Below are positions 35,402-43,144 of a stretch of 64,000 nucleotides of DNA, in pieces (position 1 is the stretch's first letter; the number at the start of each line of letters is the position of its first letter). The DNA comes from JBPRGH01 sp051418055 (GTDB lineage Bacteria; Bacteroidota; Bacteroidia; Cytophagales; Cyclobacteriaceae), in NCBI GenBank assembly GCA_051418055.1, contig JBPRGH010000085.1:62001-126000 (forward strand), written 5' to 3'. Both the position numbers and the translations under genes were made by a program. Under the pieces are notes generated by a model. It saw only the letters and a program-made list of their open reading frames with translations, searched no databases and was not told the DNA's origin.

Positions 35402-35577
35402 GTATTCAATATCTATTGCTCAAATTAATAGGAGCATGCCGTAAGGCAGTATGCAGGGTAGGAAATTGGTGATTCTCCCGCTCATCGGTCGGACGCCCTT
35501 CCCGCAATCATACGCACTTCCAGCCGTCTGACCGAAAATCCCGCAGGCAATGCAAAATTTACTCCTATTCACGAAAA
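35220..35577 (+). repeat. tandem duplication, copy 1 (sorting-domain tail plus intergenic DNA)
   Basis: This roughly 358-bp unit covers the last 180 bp of cargo 2 plus about 175 bp of following DNA. It is repeated head-to-tail at 35580-35934. The central 231 bp (35255-35485 against 35615-35845) differ at only two positions although they span both coding and non-coding DNA; the ends are more diverged. The non-coding part contains a hairpin (GCATGCC / GGCAGTATGC) and a 10-bp inverted repeat CGGTCGGACG / CGTCTGACCG. Confidence 0.9.
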
Positions 35578-35761
35578 AATTGCCCCTGAAGGAGATATGG
35601 AAATTTCCATTACTAACCTTTCAGGAGTGGAGGTTTATCAGGGAAATCATCAGCCGGGTTTATCTATTTACTCTGTTGATGCCAAATTGGATAATGGCTT
35701 GTATTTAATAAAAGTAAAGACACAAGAGGGATCATATACTGCTCGTTTCCTGAAAAAGTAG
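35534..35761 (+). pseudogene. orphan T9SS sorting-domain fragment
   Basis: This encodes a sorting-domain tail without signal peptide or cargo: from the ATG at 35597 there are 54 residues beginning MEISITNLSGVEVYQGNH and ending GSYTARFLKK. The frame is open back to 35462, and the stretch just before (NPAGNAKFT) weakly resembles the head of the sorting domain in the two intact genes. There is no signal sequence, so no export is expected by itself. Probably a relic of duplication of the 3' end of cargo 2. Confidence 0.75.
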
Positions 35762-35934
35762 TTATTCAATATCTATTGCTCAAATTAATAGGAGCATGCC
35801 GTAAGGCAGTATGCAGGGTAGGAAATTGGTGATTCTCCCGCTCATTGGTCGAACACCTCCCGTAATCATACGCACATCCAGCCGTCTAACCGAAAGCCCG
35901 CAGGTAATGCAAGATTTACTCTAAGTCACGAAAA
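35580..35934 (+). repeat. tandem duplication, copy 2
   Basis: The second copy of the unit, including the orphan sorting-domain tail (to 35761) and the intergenic segment. The 10-bp inverted repeat of copy 1 has lost pairing here (GGTCGAACA / CGTCTAACC), and three bases are missing overall (two plus one), which keeps the reading frame. The remaining 130 bp to the next gene hold nothing recognisable. The whole gene-free stretch runs from 35402 to 36065. Confidence 0.88.
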
Positions 35935-36065
35935 GCAATATCTGCCGGAAATATAGATTTCAGGATGACCTAAAATACTTTTTGCATCAGGCTCTTACTA
36001 TTTTTATATAGACGTAACTTTAATTTTTATTTATAGTTATTCCTTTTAATCATTTGATCCCACAC

Positions 36066-36932
36066 ATGTATATCGCCTTATTAGCTGTTTTAGGATTTTG
36101 CGTACTTATTTTTTACCTGATAGTACGTAAGAGAAAAATTAAGACCGGAGATTTTCCACAAAAGTGGAGGCCTATTTTAGCGGAAAAAGTAGCTTTTTAT
36201 CAAAGCCTTGAGGAAAAAGAAAAGCATAGGTTTGAAAATGAGCTTTTAAAATTTTTAGCACGGGTAAGAGTAAAAGGAGTGAAGACAGAAGTTGATATAG
36301 AGGATAAACTCCTTATTGCCTCCTGTGCTGCAATTCCTATTTTTTCCTTTAAGAACTGGGAATATACTCAGCTTAATGAAGTACTGCTTTATCCCGATCG
36401 TTTTAATGAAGCATTTAGCCTTACTGATGAAAACCGCAGGGTAACAGGTATGGTGGGAAGCGGGATAATGGATGATGTAATGATCCTTTCTCGTCCTGCA
36501 CTGAAAAAAGGTTTTGAAAATACTACAGACAAAAAAAATGTAGCCATACACGAATTTATACACCTGATTGACAAGGAAGATGGCGAAATTGATGGAGTGC
36601 CCGAGATCCTTTTGGGGCAGCAGTATGTAATTCCATGGATGAGGTTGATGAAGGATAAGACAGATGAAATACTTAACAGCCGGTCTGATTTGAATCCTTA
36701 TGGCGCCACAAAGCCGGAAGAATTTTTTGCTGTTGCAAGTGAATATTTCTTTGAACGTCCGAAGCTTTTAAAGAAAAAGCACCCTAAGCTGTATACTTTA
36801 CTAAAAAAAATATTTCAGCAGGATATGGCCTCCAGGCTTAAGAATATATTTAAATCCAGGAAAAAAATCGGTCGGAATGATCCATGTCCTTGCGGTAGCG
36901 GAGAGAAATTTAAATATTGTTGTATGGATTGA
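36066..36932 (+). CDS. MtfA-like zinc metallopeptidase with C-terminal SEC-C motif
   Basis: A 288-residue protein from the ATG at 36066 (a TTG four codons earlier is possible). One N-terminal helix (ALLAVLGFCVLIFYLIV) anchors it to the membrane. The MtfA/DgsA-anti-repressor domain (about 35-245) has the gluzincin motif HEFIHLIDKEDGE, and NPYGATKPEEFFAVASEYFFERP supplies the third ligand region. The C terminus is a SEC-C zinc motif (GRNDPCPCGSGEKFKYCCMD) as in SecA, which binds zinc and often ribosomes or SecB. E. coli MtfA (about 265 residues) lacks both the anchor and this tail. Peptidase activity is likely; substrate unknown. Confidence 0.87.
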   Translation: MYIALLAVLGFCVLIFYLIVRKRKIKTGDFPQKWRPILAEKVAFYQSLEEKEKHRFENELLKFLARVRVKGVKTEVDIEDKLLIASCAAIPIFSFKNWEYTQLNEVLLYPDRFNEAFSLTDENRRVTGMVGSGIMDDVMILSRPALKKGFENTTDKKNVAIHEFIHLIDKEDGEIDGVPEILLGQQYVIPWMRLMKDKTDEILNSRSDLNPYGATKPEEFFAVASEYFFERPKLLKKKHPKLYTLLKKIFQQDMASRLKNIFKSRKKIGRNDPCPCGSGEKFKYCCMD

Positions 36933-36958
36933 TATCTGAGTGATTTTTGTGGTAAATT

Positions 36959-36966
36959 TAATTTTG
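36959..36966 (+). promoter_or_regulatory. candidate -7 box for the 78-residue membrane protein gene
   Basis: TAATTTTG, matching TAnnTTTG, 45 bp upstream of the ATG at 37011. No matching -33 box at standard spacing. Confidence 0.3.
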
Positions 36967-37010
36967 ATAATTTTTATATTTTAAAGCATCAGAACCAAAA
37001 TTAATAACGA

Positions 37011-37247
37011 ATGAATAAAATACTTCACAAGGCTATTAATGGAGGGGCTCCTCTTTATTTTGGTGTAAGCAGTACAGCAGCAGCATTACTCATCCTCATA
37101 CGAAGCCTGTATATGGCCTATCAGGATATTTTCGGAACGGAACATTACGCTTTGTGGATGTATGGAATATTGGCTTTTATGGTTATAGTTTGTGGATTAG
37201 CGGGATATATATTAATTCGCGTAGGCCTTGAGGAAACAGAGAGCTAA
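37011..37247 (+). CDS. small two-helix membrane protein of unknown function
   Basis: A 78-residue protein with two hydrophobic helices (about 20-34, AAALLILIRSLYMAY, and about 48-68, MYGILAFMVIVCGLAGYILI). It ends in an acidic tail (GLEETES). It resembles no family I can name. An own -7-like box precedes it and it converges on the Gcr-type gene with 25 bp between stops. The ATG start and clean two-helix layout make it a probable real gene. Confidence 0.68.
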   Translation: MNKILHKAINGGAPLYFGVSSTAAALLILIRSLYMAYQDIFGTEHYALWMYGILAFMVIVCGLAGYILIRVGLEETES

Positions 37248-37272
37248 CTTAAATAGCTTTATTAATTAGTAT

Positions 37273-39408
37273 TTATAAATTTTTACCTTCCTGACCTTTC
37301 CCGGTCTCCTCATCAACAGGCATATTCTCCTCAAGTGGTTTAGTTGTTCCCGGTTCAGGTTTTTCCATTTCCCGGTGTGGCTCACGCGGGGCCCAGAAAA
37401 AATCCTGAGGAAACCAAATAAATCTTTTCACCAGTAATTTGATCAGTATTCGTGTGCCGCGAAAATCTACGCTTCGTGATTTCATGGCCATTGTTGTAGT
37501 AAAACCGAAGCTTACAATAAAGTTGACCAGGCCAATAAGAAATATGCCCAGGAGGGAAATACCGATCAAATTCCAGTCATACGGGAAATTCATGCTTGCC
37601 AGAGCTATTCCAAAGTTCCCGGAGGCGAAAGTCACGTGACGGATATCAAGGGGAAGTCCGAGAAAATCTCCTATCGTACCAGTGCTACCTAGAAAGATTC
37701 CCAGAAAGAAATTTCCTGTGAGTGCTCCAAGATTTTTATCGATATAACCAGCAAAGCCATTAAGTATTTTCTTTGAAAAGATCCTGTTTAAAAAAGGGTG
37801 CTGACGAATCCGTTGTGGTATTTTGCTGTAAAGGTTCAGGTTATCATAATATCCAGAGATAAGCCCGGAGAGGAAAAGAAAAAATCCGGCAATAGCTGCA
37901 TGAAACAGTGCGTAACTTTCAAATGGATGCAATTCATATATGATTTTTTTAGTCATATATTCATCAGCAAAAGGTTCACCTGTGTAGTACGCAATCAGAT
38001 AAGCAACCCCAAAACCTATAGGGAAAGCAAGGATTATATTTCCTAAAAAAGCTACAAATTGGCTCCTGGAAAGCCTCACAAGTATTTCCACCAGGTTTTC
38101 CATACTTTGCTCGCGTGAATCACCAACATCCAGAGTAGCTGCAACACGTGAGGCTGTCATGGCAGGTTGTTTAGTAGCAAGCGTGGATCCTGTTAAGTGG
38201 ATGAGGATAAATCCGAAGGAGTAATTCATGCTAAACAAGAATGCGCGGGAAAAGGGGACCAGGATATTCTCTGAAATAATGGTTTTTATGATAGCAAGTA
38301 AGCCTACAATAAAACCACCACCCAGTGCAGAACGAAGCATATACCAATATTGGCTTCTGGTAGCTGTAATATAATGTTTACCCTTTTTACCAGTATGCTC
38401 TGTAATTTGAAAAGCAAGATAACTCAGGTTTTGGCTAAAATGATCCCTAAGGCTATGCTTTTTATTTTCTGCCCTTACTAGCTGCTGGAAAAATGTAGCC
38501 TCATCTTCAAAAGGGAATTTTTCTTCCGTTTTGTGTACCAGGCGAAGAAATATCCGAAGACGCTGAATGTTCTGTGTCAGGCGCAGTAACGAATAAGTAA
38601 GGGTAAGGCTCGTGCCGAATTTACTTTTATTCTTACGGATCTTTTCAATGAACTCTTCACACTGAATAAGCATTACCAGGATATGCTTATAATCTTGATT
38701 TTCAATTGTTCTTTCAAAATCAGGATCATTAAATTTCTCAAGGTAAATATTTATCTCTCTGCTTTGCACCATAAAAGGCGAATCATAATGCTCTATTTCG
38801 GGCATTTTTTCGACAATTTCAGGCTCAATGCCAATGGCTGTTATACGCTGTGAAAGAACAAGGATACAATTTAATAACTGGTTTAGCGAAGGGTATCCGG
38901 TAGCTAATAAATGTGGTTCAATATAACCAAGTGTTTCAAAAAGCTTTCCCCATTTTTTCGTAGGTACACCTTCCACCCATTTATAATCTGATGATTTATG
39001 AAAAAGGCTATAAAGGTCCTGCATCAGTCCATTCTCGGGATATACAGGAGGAAGTATCTCATGAATGATCTTTCTCCACGTTTCAGCAAAAAAACCAGCC
39101 GCAGATAATATTCCCAGCTCGGTTAATGTACGTACACTGTTGCGGGATGAGAATATCCTATAGATATACTGCTTAAGGCTATTCCTAAAGTTTTCCTCCT
39201 CATTAAGCAGCCGGATGAGGATATCAAGATTTTCAGAAGCTTGTTCAATTTTAGTTGGGGAGGAAGGCCTTAGGAGAGAAACAAGCTTTACGAGTAGGTC
39301 TCTGTCATTAGAGTTCTCTCTTTCTATTCTTTCTAAAATAAGACGTATTTTCTCTTCACGTGAAGGTTTCTTTTTTAAACCCAGTGTCCAGAATTTTAAA
39401 ATAGACAT
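37273..39408 (-). CDS. Gcr/SpecificRecomb family membrane protein (named site-specific recombinase)
   Basis: A 711-residue protein matching the family called site-specific recombinase (Gcr of Neisseria, PF10136/COG4389). The N-terminal half (1-350) is helical and charged. The C-terminal half has several strongly hydrophobic segments, such as GGGFIVGLLAIIKTII, GNIILAFPIGFGVAYLIAYY, ALFHAAIAGFFLFLSGLI and LIGISLLGIFLIGLVNFIV, so it is an integral membrane protein. No Tyr- or Ser-recombinase catalytic motif is visible, making the family name doubtful. It is flanked by unrelated genes and no att-like repeats are seen. Confidence 0.78.
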   Translation of the reverse strand: MSILKFWTLGLKKKPSREEKIRLILERIERENSNDRDLLVKLVSLLRPSSPTKIEQASENLDILIRLLNEEENFRNSLKQYIYRIFSSRNSVRTLTELGILSAAGFFAETWRKIIHEILPPVYPENGLMQDLYSLFHKSSDYKWVEGVPTKKWGKLFETLGYIEPHLLATGYPSLNQLLNCILVLSQRITAIGIEPEIVEKMPEIEHYDSPFMVQSREINIYLEKFNDPDFERTIENQDYKHILVMLIQCEEFIEKIRKNKSKFGTSLTLTYSLLRLTQNIQRLRIFLRLVHKTEEKFPFEDEATFFQQLVRAENKKHSLRDHFSQNLSYLAFQITEHTGKKGKHYITATRSQYWYMLRSALGGGFIVGLLAIIKTIISENILVPFSRAFLFSMNYSFGFILIHLTGSTLATKQPAMTASRVAATLDVGDSREQSMENLVEILVRLSRSQFVAFLGNIILAFPIGFGVAYLIAYYTGEPFADEYMTKKIIYELHPFESYALFHAAIAGFFLFLSGLISGYYDNLNLYSKIPQRIRQHPFLNRIFSKKILNGFAGYIDKNLGALTGNFFLGIFLGSTGTIGDFLGLPLDIRHVTFASGNFGIALASMNFPYDWNLIGISLLGIFLIGLVNFIVSFGFTTTMAMKSRSVDFRGTRILIKLLVKRFIWFPQDFFWAPREPHREMEKPEPGTTKPLEENMPVDEETGKGQEGKNL

Positions 39409-39466
39409 AAAAAATTAAACTTCAGACATACAATTATCTAAAGCAGTGACTTTTACTGATTAGAAA

Positions 39467-40327
39467 TTATTCCTGTACCACTATAGCAATTTTCTTTCCG
39501 TTGGGGCTAATTGCAAGCCTTGTGATATTGTATAAACCCAAATCTTCCAGAGAAGTTACTTTTTGCCAGCTTTGATCATTCTTTGGTTCAAATTTATATA
39601 GTTCATTCTCTTTACCCATAAAAATTACCCCATCCGGATCCCACGCCATATCATCAGATCCGGGAAGCGCATGTATGATTTCATTCTTTTCACCTGTAAC
39701 AGGATCAAGAGCCATAATTTTCCAGTTTTCTGTTTCTTTGCTAATGTAGCTTACCCGTTGCTGGTCAGGTATTTTGTGTAACGATCGCCCTATATTTTCC
39801 GCTATAACTTTATTTTTATTTTCCCTCAGGTGACAAATCTGAAGTGTTAACGGCTCACCTAAAACAAAAGCAACTATAGTATTTTCATCAAACCAGCAGT
39901 GATAACCAATTTTCAGGTCAGGTACAAGGACTTTGGGATCTCGTTCATCAAAATAATACTTCCAAAGAAGCTGCGTTCCATCTTTTTCAAGAAGTATTGC
40001 ACTGAAACCTTCGCCATCAGGAGTTGGGGTAGGGGAATACTCACTTCCCTGGGTTTGAGTAAGCCATTCCAAGCTTTTTCCATTAAACTCCACCTTTGCA
40101 ATATCCGTCTGTTCTGCTCTGGTTGCAGCATAAAGAACAGAATTACTGTTCAGGAAGTGGGGCTGGTTATCGTATCCCGGATTAGAAAACGAAATATTAA
40201 CAGGATTCTTAAGGTTATATTTATTCCCATCTTTTATAAGATCAAAAATATAGATTTCAGTTCCTGGTTGTGCGTGTGCAACAGAAAGGAAAGAATATAA
40301 AAAGAGAATGATATAAAATATTTTCAT
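39467..40327 (-). CDS. exported TolB-like / PD40 beta-propeller protein
   Basis: A 286-residue protein with a signal peptide (MKIFYIILFLYSFLSVAHA, cleavage near AQPG). The mature part has WD40-like PD40 repeats: NPGYDNQPHFLNSNSVLYAA, YSPTPTPDGEGFSAILLEKD, DDMAWDPDGVIFMGKE and LAISPNGKKIAIVVQE. At about five to six blades it forms a small propeller. No enzymatic domain is attached, unlike TolB or DPP-IV. It is divergent from the serine hydrolase gene with 74 bp between starts. Role: probably ligand or protein binding in the periplasm; unknown. Confidence 0.78.
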   Translation of the reverse strand: MKIFYIILFLYSFLSVAHAQPGTEIYIFDLIKDGNKYNLKNPVNISFSNPGYDNQPHFLNSNSVLYAATRAEQTDIAKVEFNGKSLEWLTQTQGSEYSPTPTPDGEGFSAILLEKDGTQLLWKYYFDERDPKVLVPDLKIGYHCWFDENTIVAFVLGEPLTLQICHLRENKNKVIAENIGRSLHKIPDQQRVSYISKETENWKIMALDPVTGEKNEIIHALPGSDDMAWDPDGVIFMGKENELYKFEPKNDQSWQKVTSLEDLGLYNITRLAISPNGKKIAIVVQE

Positions 40328-40401
40328 GTACGTCTTTTTTAAGGTGATCTAGGAAATGTAATATTAAATAATCATTTTTAATATCTATAAATTTTTAATA
40401 A

Positions 40402-41745
40402 ATGATGTTTGATAACAATATTACCAGAACTTATTTTTTATTATTCCTATGTCTTTTATTTTCCTGTTCACAAAAGCCCGATGCGCAAAATGAAGCCCCT
40501 TTCGCTGAATGGGTGGAATATGCTTCCCCAGGATCTGTTGGTTTAAATAAAGACAGCCTGAAAAATATTGATGAGGTAATAAAGCGGCTTACAGAAGAGG
40601 GTAAGATACCTGGAGCGGCAGCGCTTGTCGCAAAGGATGGTAAGATCGTTTACCAAACCTCTTTTGGTTTTCAGGATATTGAGCAGAAAATAAATCTTGA
40701 TACCACAGATATATTTCGTATTGCCAGTATGACCAAGCCAATTGTCTCAGTGGCAATCCTTCAGCTTTATGAAGAAGGTAAACTTGAACTTAATGATCCT
40801 GTATCGAAATATATAAGTTCATTTGGTAAGCCCGAGGTAATTGTTGAATTCAATGAAAAGGATACTACATGGCAGGCAAATCAAGCTTCAAGAGAGGTTA
40901 CTATTCATGATCTGTTAACTCACACATCGGGGATCAGTTATGGATTTTTAGATCCCAGATACCAGGCGATTTATCGAAAATATAATATCCCGGACCTGGC
41001 TGTGGCCTCAGACCTGACTATTGAGCAGGTGGCGGATTCACTGGGTAAACTTCCCCTGGCCCATGAGCCCGGAGAGAAATTTACATATGGTCTCAATACT
41101 GATGTGCTGGGAAGAGTGGTAGAGGTAGCATCGGGCGTTGACCTGGAGCAATATGTGAATGAAAATATAACGGAACCTCTGAATATGAATGATACACGTT
41201 TTTTTTATAATCAGGATATTAGCAACAGGCTTACCACTGTATATCAGATTGATCCCAAAGATTCAACATTGAAAAAGATGGCTCCAAATGATATTTATGA
41301 CCCTGAATATCCTTACAGTGGATCCAAATCTTATTATTCCGGTGGTAGTGGCATGTCAAGTACTCCACATGATTATTTTATATTTAGTCAGATGCTGTTA
41401 AATGGAGGGGAGTATAATGGTGAAAGGATATTGCAGGACAGTACTGTACAAATGATGTCCTCAAATCAACTGGGTGATAATCAATGGTCAGATGATTCAA
41501 CTTTTGGATATGGTTTGAGAATAGTTCGGGAAAAGGATGAAACAGGAAATGTCGGAGAAGTTATTAGTTTAGGATGGGGTGGAGCATTTAATACTTTTTA
41601 TTTTATTAACCCTAAGGAAAAATTAATTGGTGTTGTTATGAGCCAGGTATTGATGAATCCTTATGGCAATGAATTGATAGAAGGATTTGAAAATGCCATT
41701 GAAAGTGCAAAAATGCAGGAGGAGGTTGTTTCTTCTTTTCATTAA
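40402..41745 (+). CDS. class C beta-lactamase-like serine hydrolase (lipoprotein)
   Basis: A 447-residue hydrolase of the beta-lactamase/EstB/PBP4* superfamily. The N terminus has a lipobox LLFSC (Cys22), so it is probably a lipoprotein. The nucleophile motif SMTK (S-x-x-K) is in FRIASMTKPIVSVAI, and a Tyr-centred block FTYGLNTDVLGRVVE follows; HDLLTHTSGISYG is typical of the family. Whether it acts on beta-lactams, esters or peptides cannot be told. A second ATG at 40405 would be equally good. No efflux or regulator gene sits beside it. Confidence 0.86.
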   Translation: MMFDNNITRTYFLLFLCLLFSCSQKPDAQNEAPFAEWVEYASPGSVGLNKDSLKNIDEVIKRLTEEGKIPGAAALVAKDGKIVYQTSFGFQDIEQKINLDTTDIFRIASMTKPIVSVAILQLYEEGKLELNDPVSKYISSFGKPEVIVEFNEKDTTWQANQASREVTIHDLLTHTSGISYGFLDPRYQAIYRKYNIPDLAVASDLTIEQVADSLGKLPLAHEPGEKFTYGLNTDVLGRVVEVASGVDLEQYVNENITEPLNMNDTRFFYNQDISNRLTTVYQIDPKDSTLKKMAPNDIYDPEYPYSGSKSYYSGGSGMSSTPHDYFIFSQMLLNGGEYNGERILQDSTVQMMSSNQLGDNQWSDDSTFGYGLRIVREKDETGNVGEVISLGWGGAFNTFYFINPKEKLIGVVMSQVLMNPYGNELIEGFENAIESAKMQEEVVSSFH

Positions 41746-41832
41746 TGACTTAAAAGATAAACTTTAATTCTATCGGAAATATTCCAACCTTTCTGGCAAA
41801 AATTTGGTCTGTTATGAAAATATAGATCAAAT

Positions 41833-42234
41833 ATGAAAAAAATGCTATTGTCACTCATTTTATCAACTGTTCTGATGGCATGTTCCGATGATGATTTTAA
41901 CTCATCCCAAATTATTGGTAGGTGGTATCTAGTAGAACAACTGGTGGATCCGGGCAATGGGAGTGGAGAATATCAAAATGTGAATAGTGAGAAATTTATT
42001 GAATTTTATTCCGATAGTACCTATCTCTCCAATGGCTCCTTATGTACTATGAATATAAATGCAGAACAGGAAACTATCGGTACTTATAGCCATTTTACAA
42101 AAGTTATAAAAGCAACAGGATGTGAACCTGAGTCAGTTATTGAGATCTCATATAATATTGAAAACTCGAGGCTAATTTTAAATTACTCCTGTATAGAGGC
42201 ATGTAATCAGAGGTATATAAAGGTTGTAGATTAA
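41833..42234 (+). CDS. small lipocalin-like lipoprotein
   Basis: A 133-residue predicted lipoprotein with lipobox LMAC (Cys17) and an acidic start of the mature part. The rest resembles lipocalin-like Bacteroidota proteins: QIIGRWYLVEQLV near the front, then alternating strands (FIEFYSDSTYL, IEISYNIENSRLILNYSC). Four Cys in the mature part could form disulphides. It lies 87 bp after the serine hydrolase on the same strand. The ligand is unknown. Confidence 0.65.
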   Translation: MKKMLLSLILSTVLMACSDDDFNSSQIIGRWYLVEQLVDPGNGSGEYQNVNSEKFIEFYSDSTYLSNGSLCTMNINAEQETIGTYSHFTKVIKATGCEPESVIEISYNIENSRLILNYSCIEACNQRYIKVVD

Positions 42235-42372
42235 ATTTACAGCGCTTTACAAAAAATGCTTAAATTTTCTTTCGGAGGATCCTGAAAATGAGGACATCTG
42301 CGAAGGGCGAATTCCTACCTGTATCATTTTCTTGTAGGCCATCATTTTACTTGTTAGAATATCAGCTTCCAT

Positions 42373-42388
42373 TATGATTTAGGTCATA
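42373..42388 (+). promoter_or_regulatory. operator-like palindrome upstream of the hemolysin III gene
   Basis: TATGA-N6-TCATA, 16 bp, 78 bp before the ATG at 42467. The same 16-bp architecture occurs upstream of the cytochrome c gene. A -7-like TATGTTTTG starts just after it (42389). A Crp/Fnr-type regulator would bind such a site; the regulator is not in the window. Confidence 0.45.
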
Positions 42389-42466
42389 TATGTTTTGGTT
42401 TAAACAGAAGATCTTAGAGGTTCATAAGATTTGGTTTTAGCCACTGAGCATATACTTCTATTTTCT

Positions 42467-43126
42467 ATGAAAAAAAGCATTGAACTAACAAAGGGTGATG
42501 AAATTGGAAATGCAATAACTCATGGAATAGGTTTTTTATTAGCCATTGCTGGTTTTATTGTTCTACTTCTAAAGGCATCCTGGGAAGGAACAGGTTTACA
42601 TCTTATCGGATTTGCCATATTTGGAAGTTCTTTAACACTGCTTTACCTCATTTCTACATTATATCATGGTTTTAATGATCAAAGACTGAAAAAGATTTTT
42701 CAGAAGTTGGATCATATGGCAATCTATCTGCTAATAGCAGGAACATATACTCCATTTTGTCTTATGGTTTTACCGGGGTATTGGAAGTGGTTTATGCTGG
42801 TTATAATTTGGGGAGGTGCATTGTCAGGGATTATTTTAAAGGCATTCTACACCGGAAGGAAAAAGATGCTTTCAACTTCTCTTTATATTTTGCTCGGGTT
42901 TTTAATTTTATTTGCCATCCATCATCTATATGAGCGAATGACTTTACAGGGTTTCCTTTATGTCATTTTCGGAGGTGTATTTTATACTTCGGGCACTTTT
43001 TTCTATCTCAGGGATAAATTCAAATATTACCATATGATCTGGCACCTCTTTGTTTTATCGGGAAGTGCCTTTCATTTTTTTGCTGTACATAGCCTGTTGT
43101 ACATAAATCCAGCAGGATATTATTAA
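42467..43126 (+). CDS. hemolysin III family (PAQR) membrane protein
   Basis: A 219-residue seven-helix protein of the YqfA/HlyIII branch of PAQR. It has EIGNAITHGIGFLLAIAG, LISTLYHG and the metal-site pattern in helices: the His of TLYHG, the Asp of LDHMAIYLLIAGTYTPF and the later HMIWHLFVLSGSAFHFFAVH. The ATG at 42467 is chosen because upstream in-frame codons lack family similarity. Bacterial members are membrane proteins of unclear role, possibly hydrolases; haemolysis is not implied. The 605-residue gene begins 18 bp after it. Confidence 0.9.
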   Translation: MKKSIELTKGDEIGNAITHGIGFLLAIAGFIVLLLKASWEGTGLHLIGFAIFGSSLTLLYLISTLYHGFNDQRLKKIFQKLDHMAIYLLIAGTYTPFCLMVLPGYWKWFMLVIIWGGALSGIILKAFYTGRKKMLSTSLYILLGFLILFAIHHLYERMTLQGFLYVIFGGVFYTSGTFFYLRDKFKYYHMIWHLFVLSGSAFHFFAVHSLLYINPAGYY

Positions 43127-43144
43127 AAATTAAATTTATTTAAA

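Noticed and set aside
35402..36065. Insertion sequence or group II intron in the repeat region
   Set aside because: No transposase or reverse transcriptase frame and no clear terminal repeats; a tandem duplication explains the structure.
37273..39408. Treating the Gcr-type protein as evidence of a mobile element
   Set aside because: No catalytic recombinase motifs, no flanking att-like repeats and no cargo genes; it is a membrane protein.
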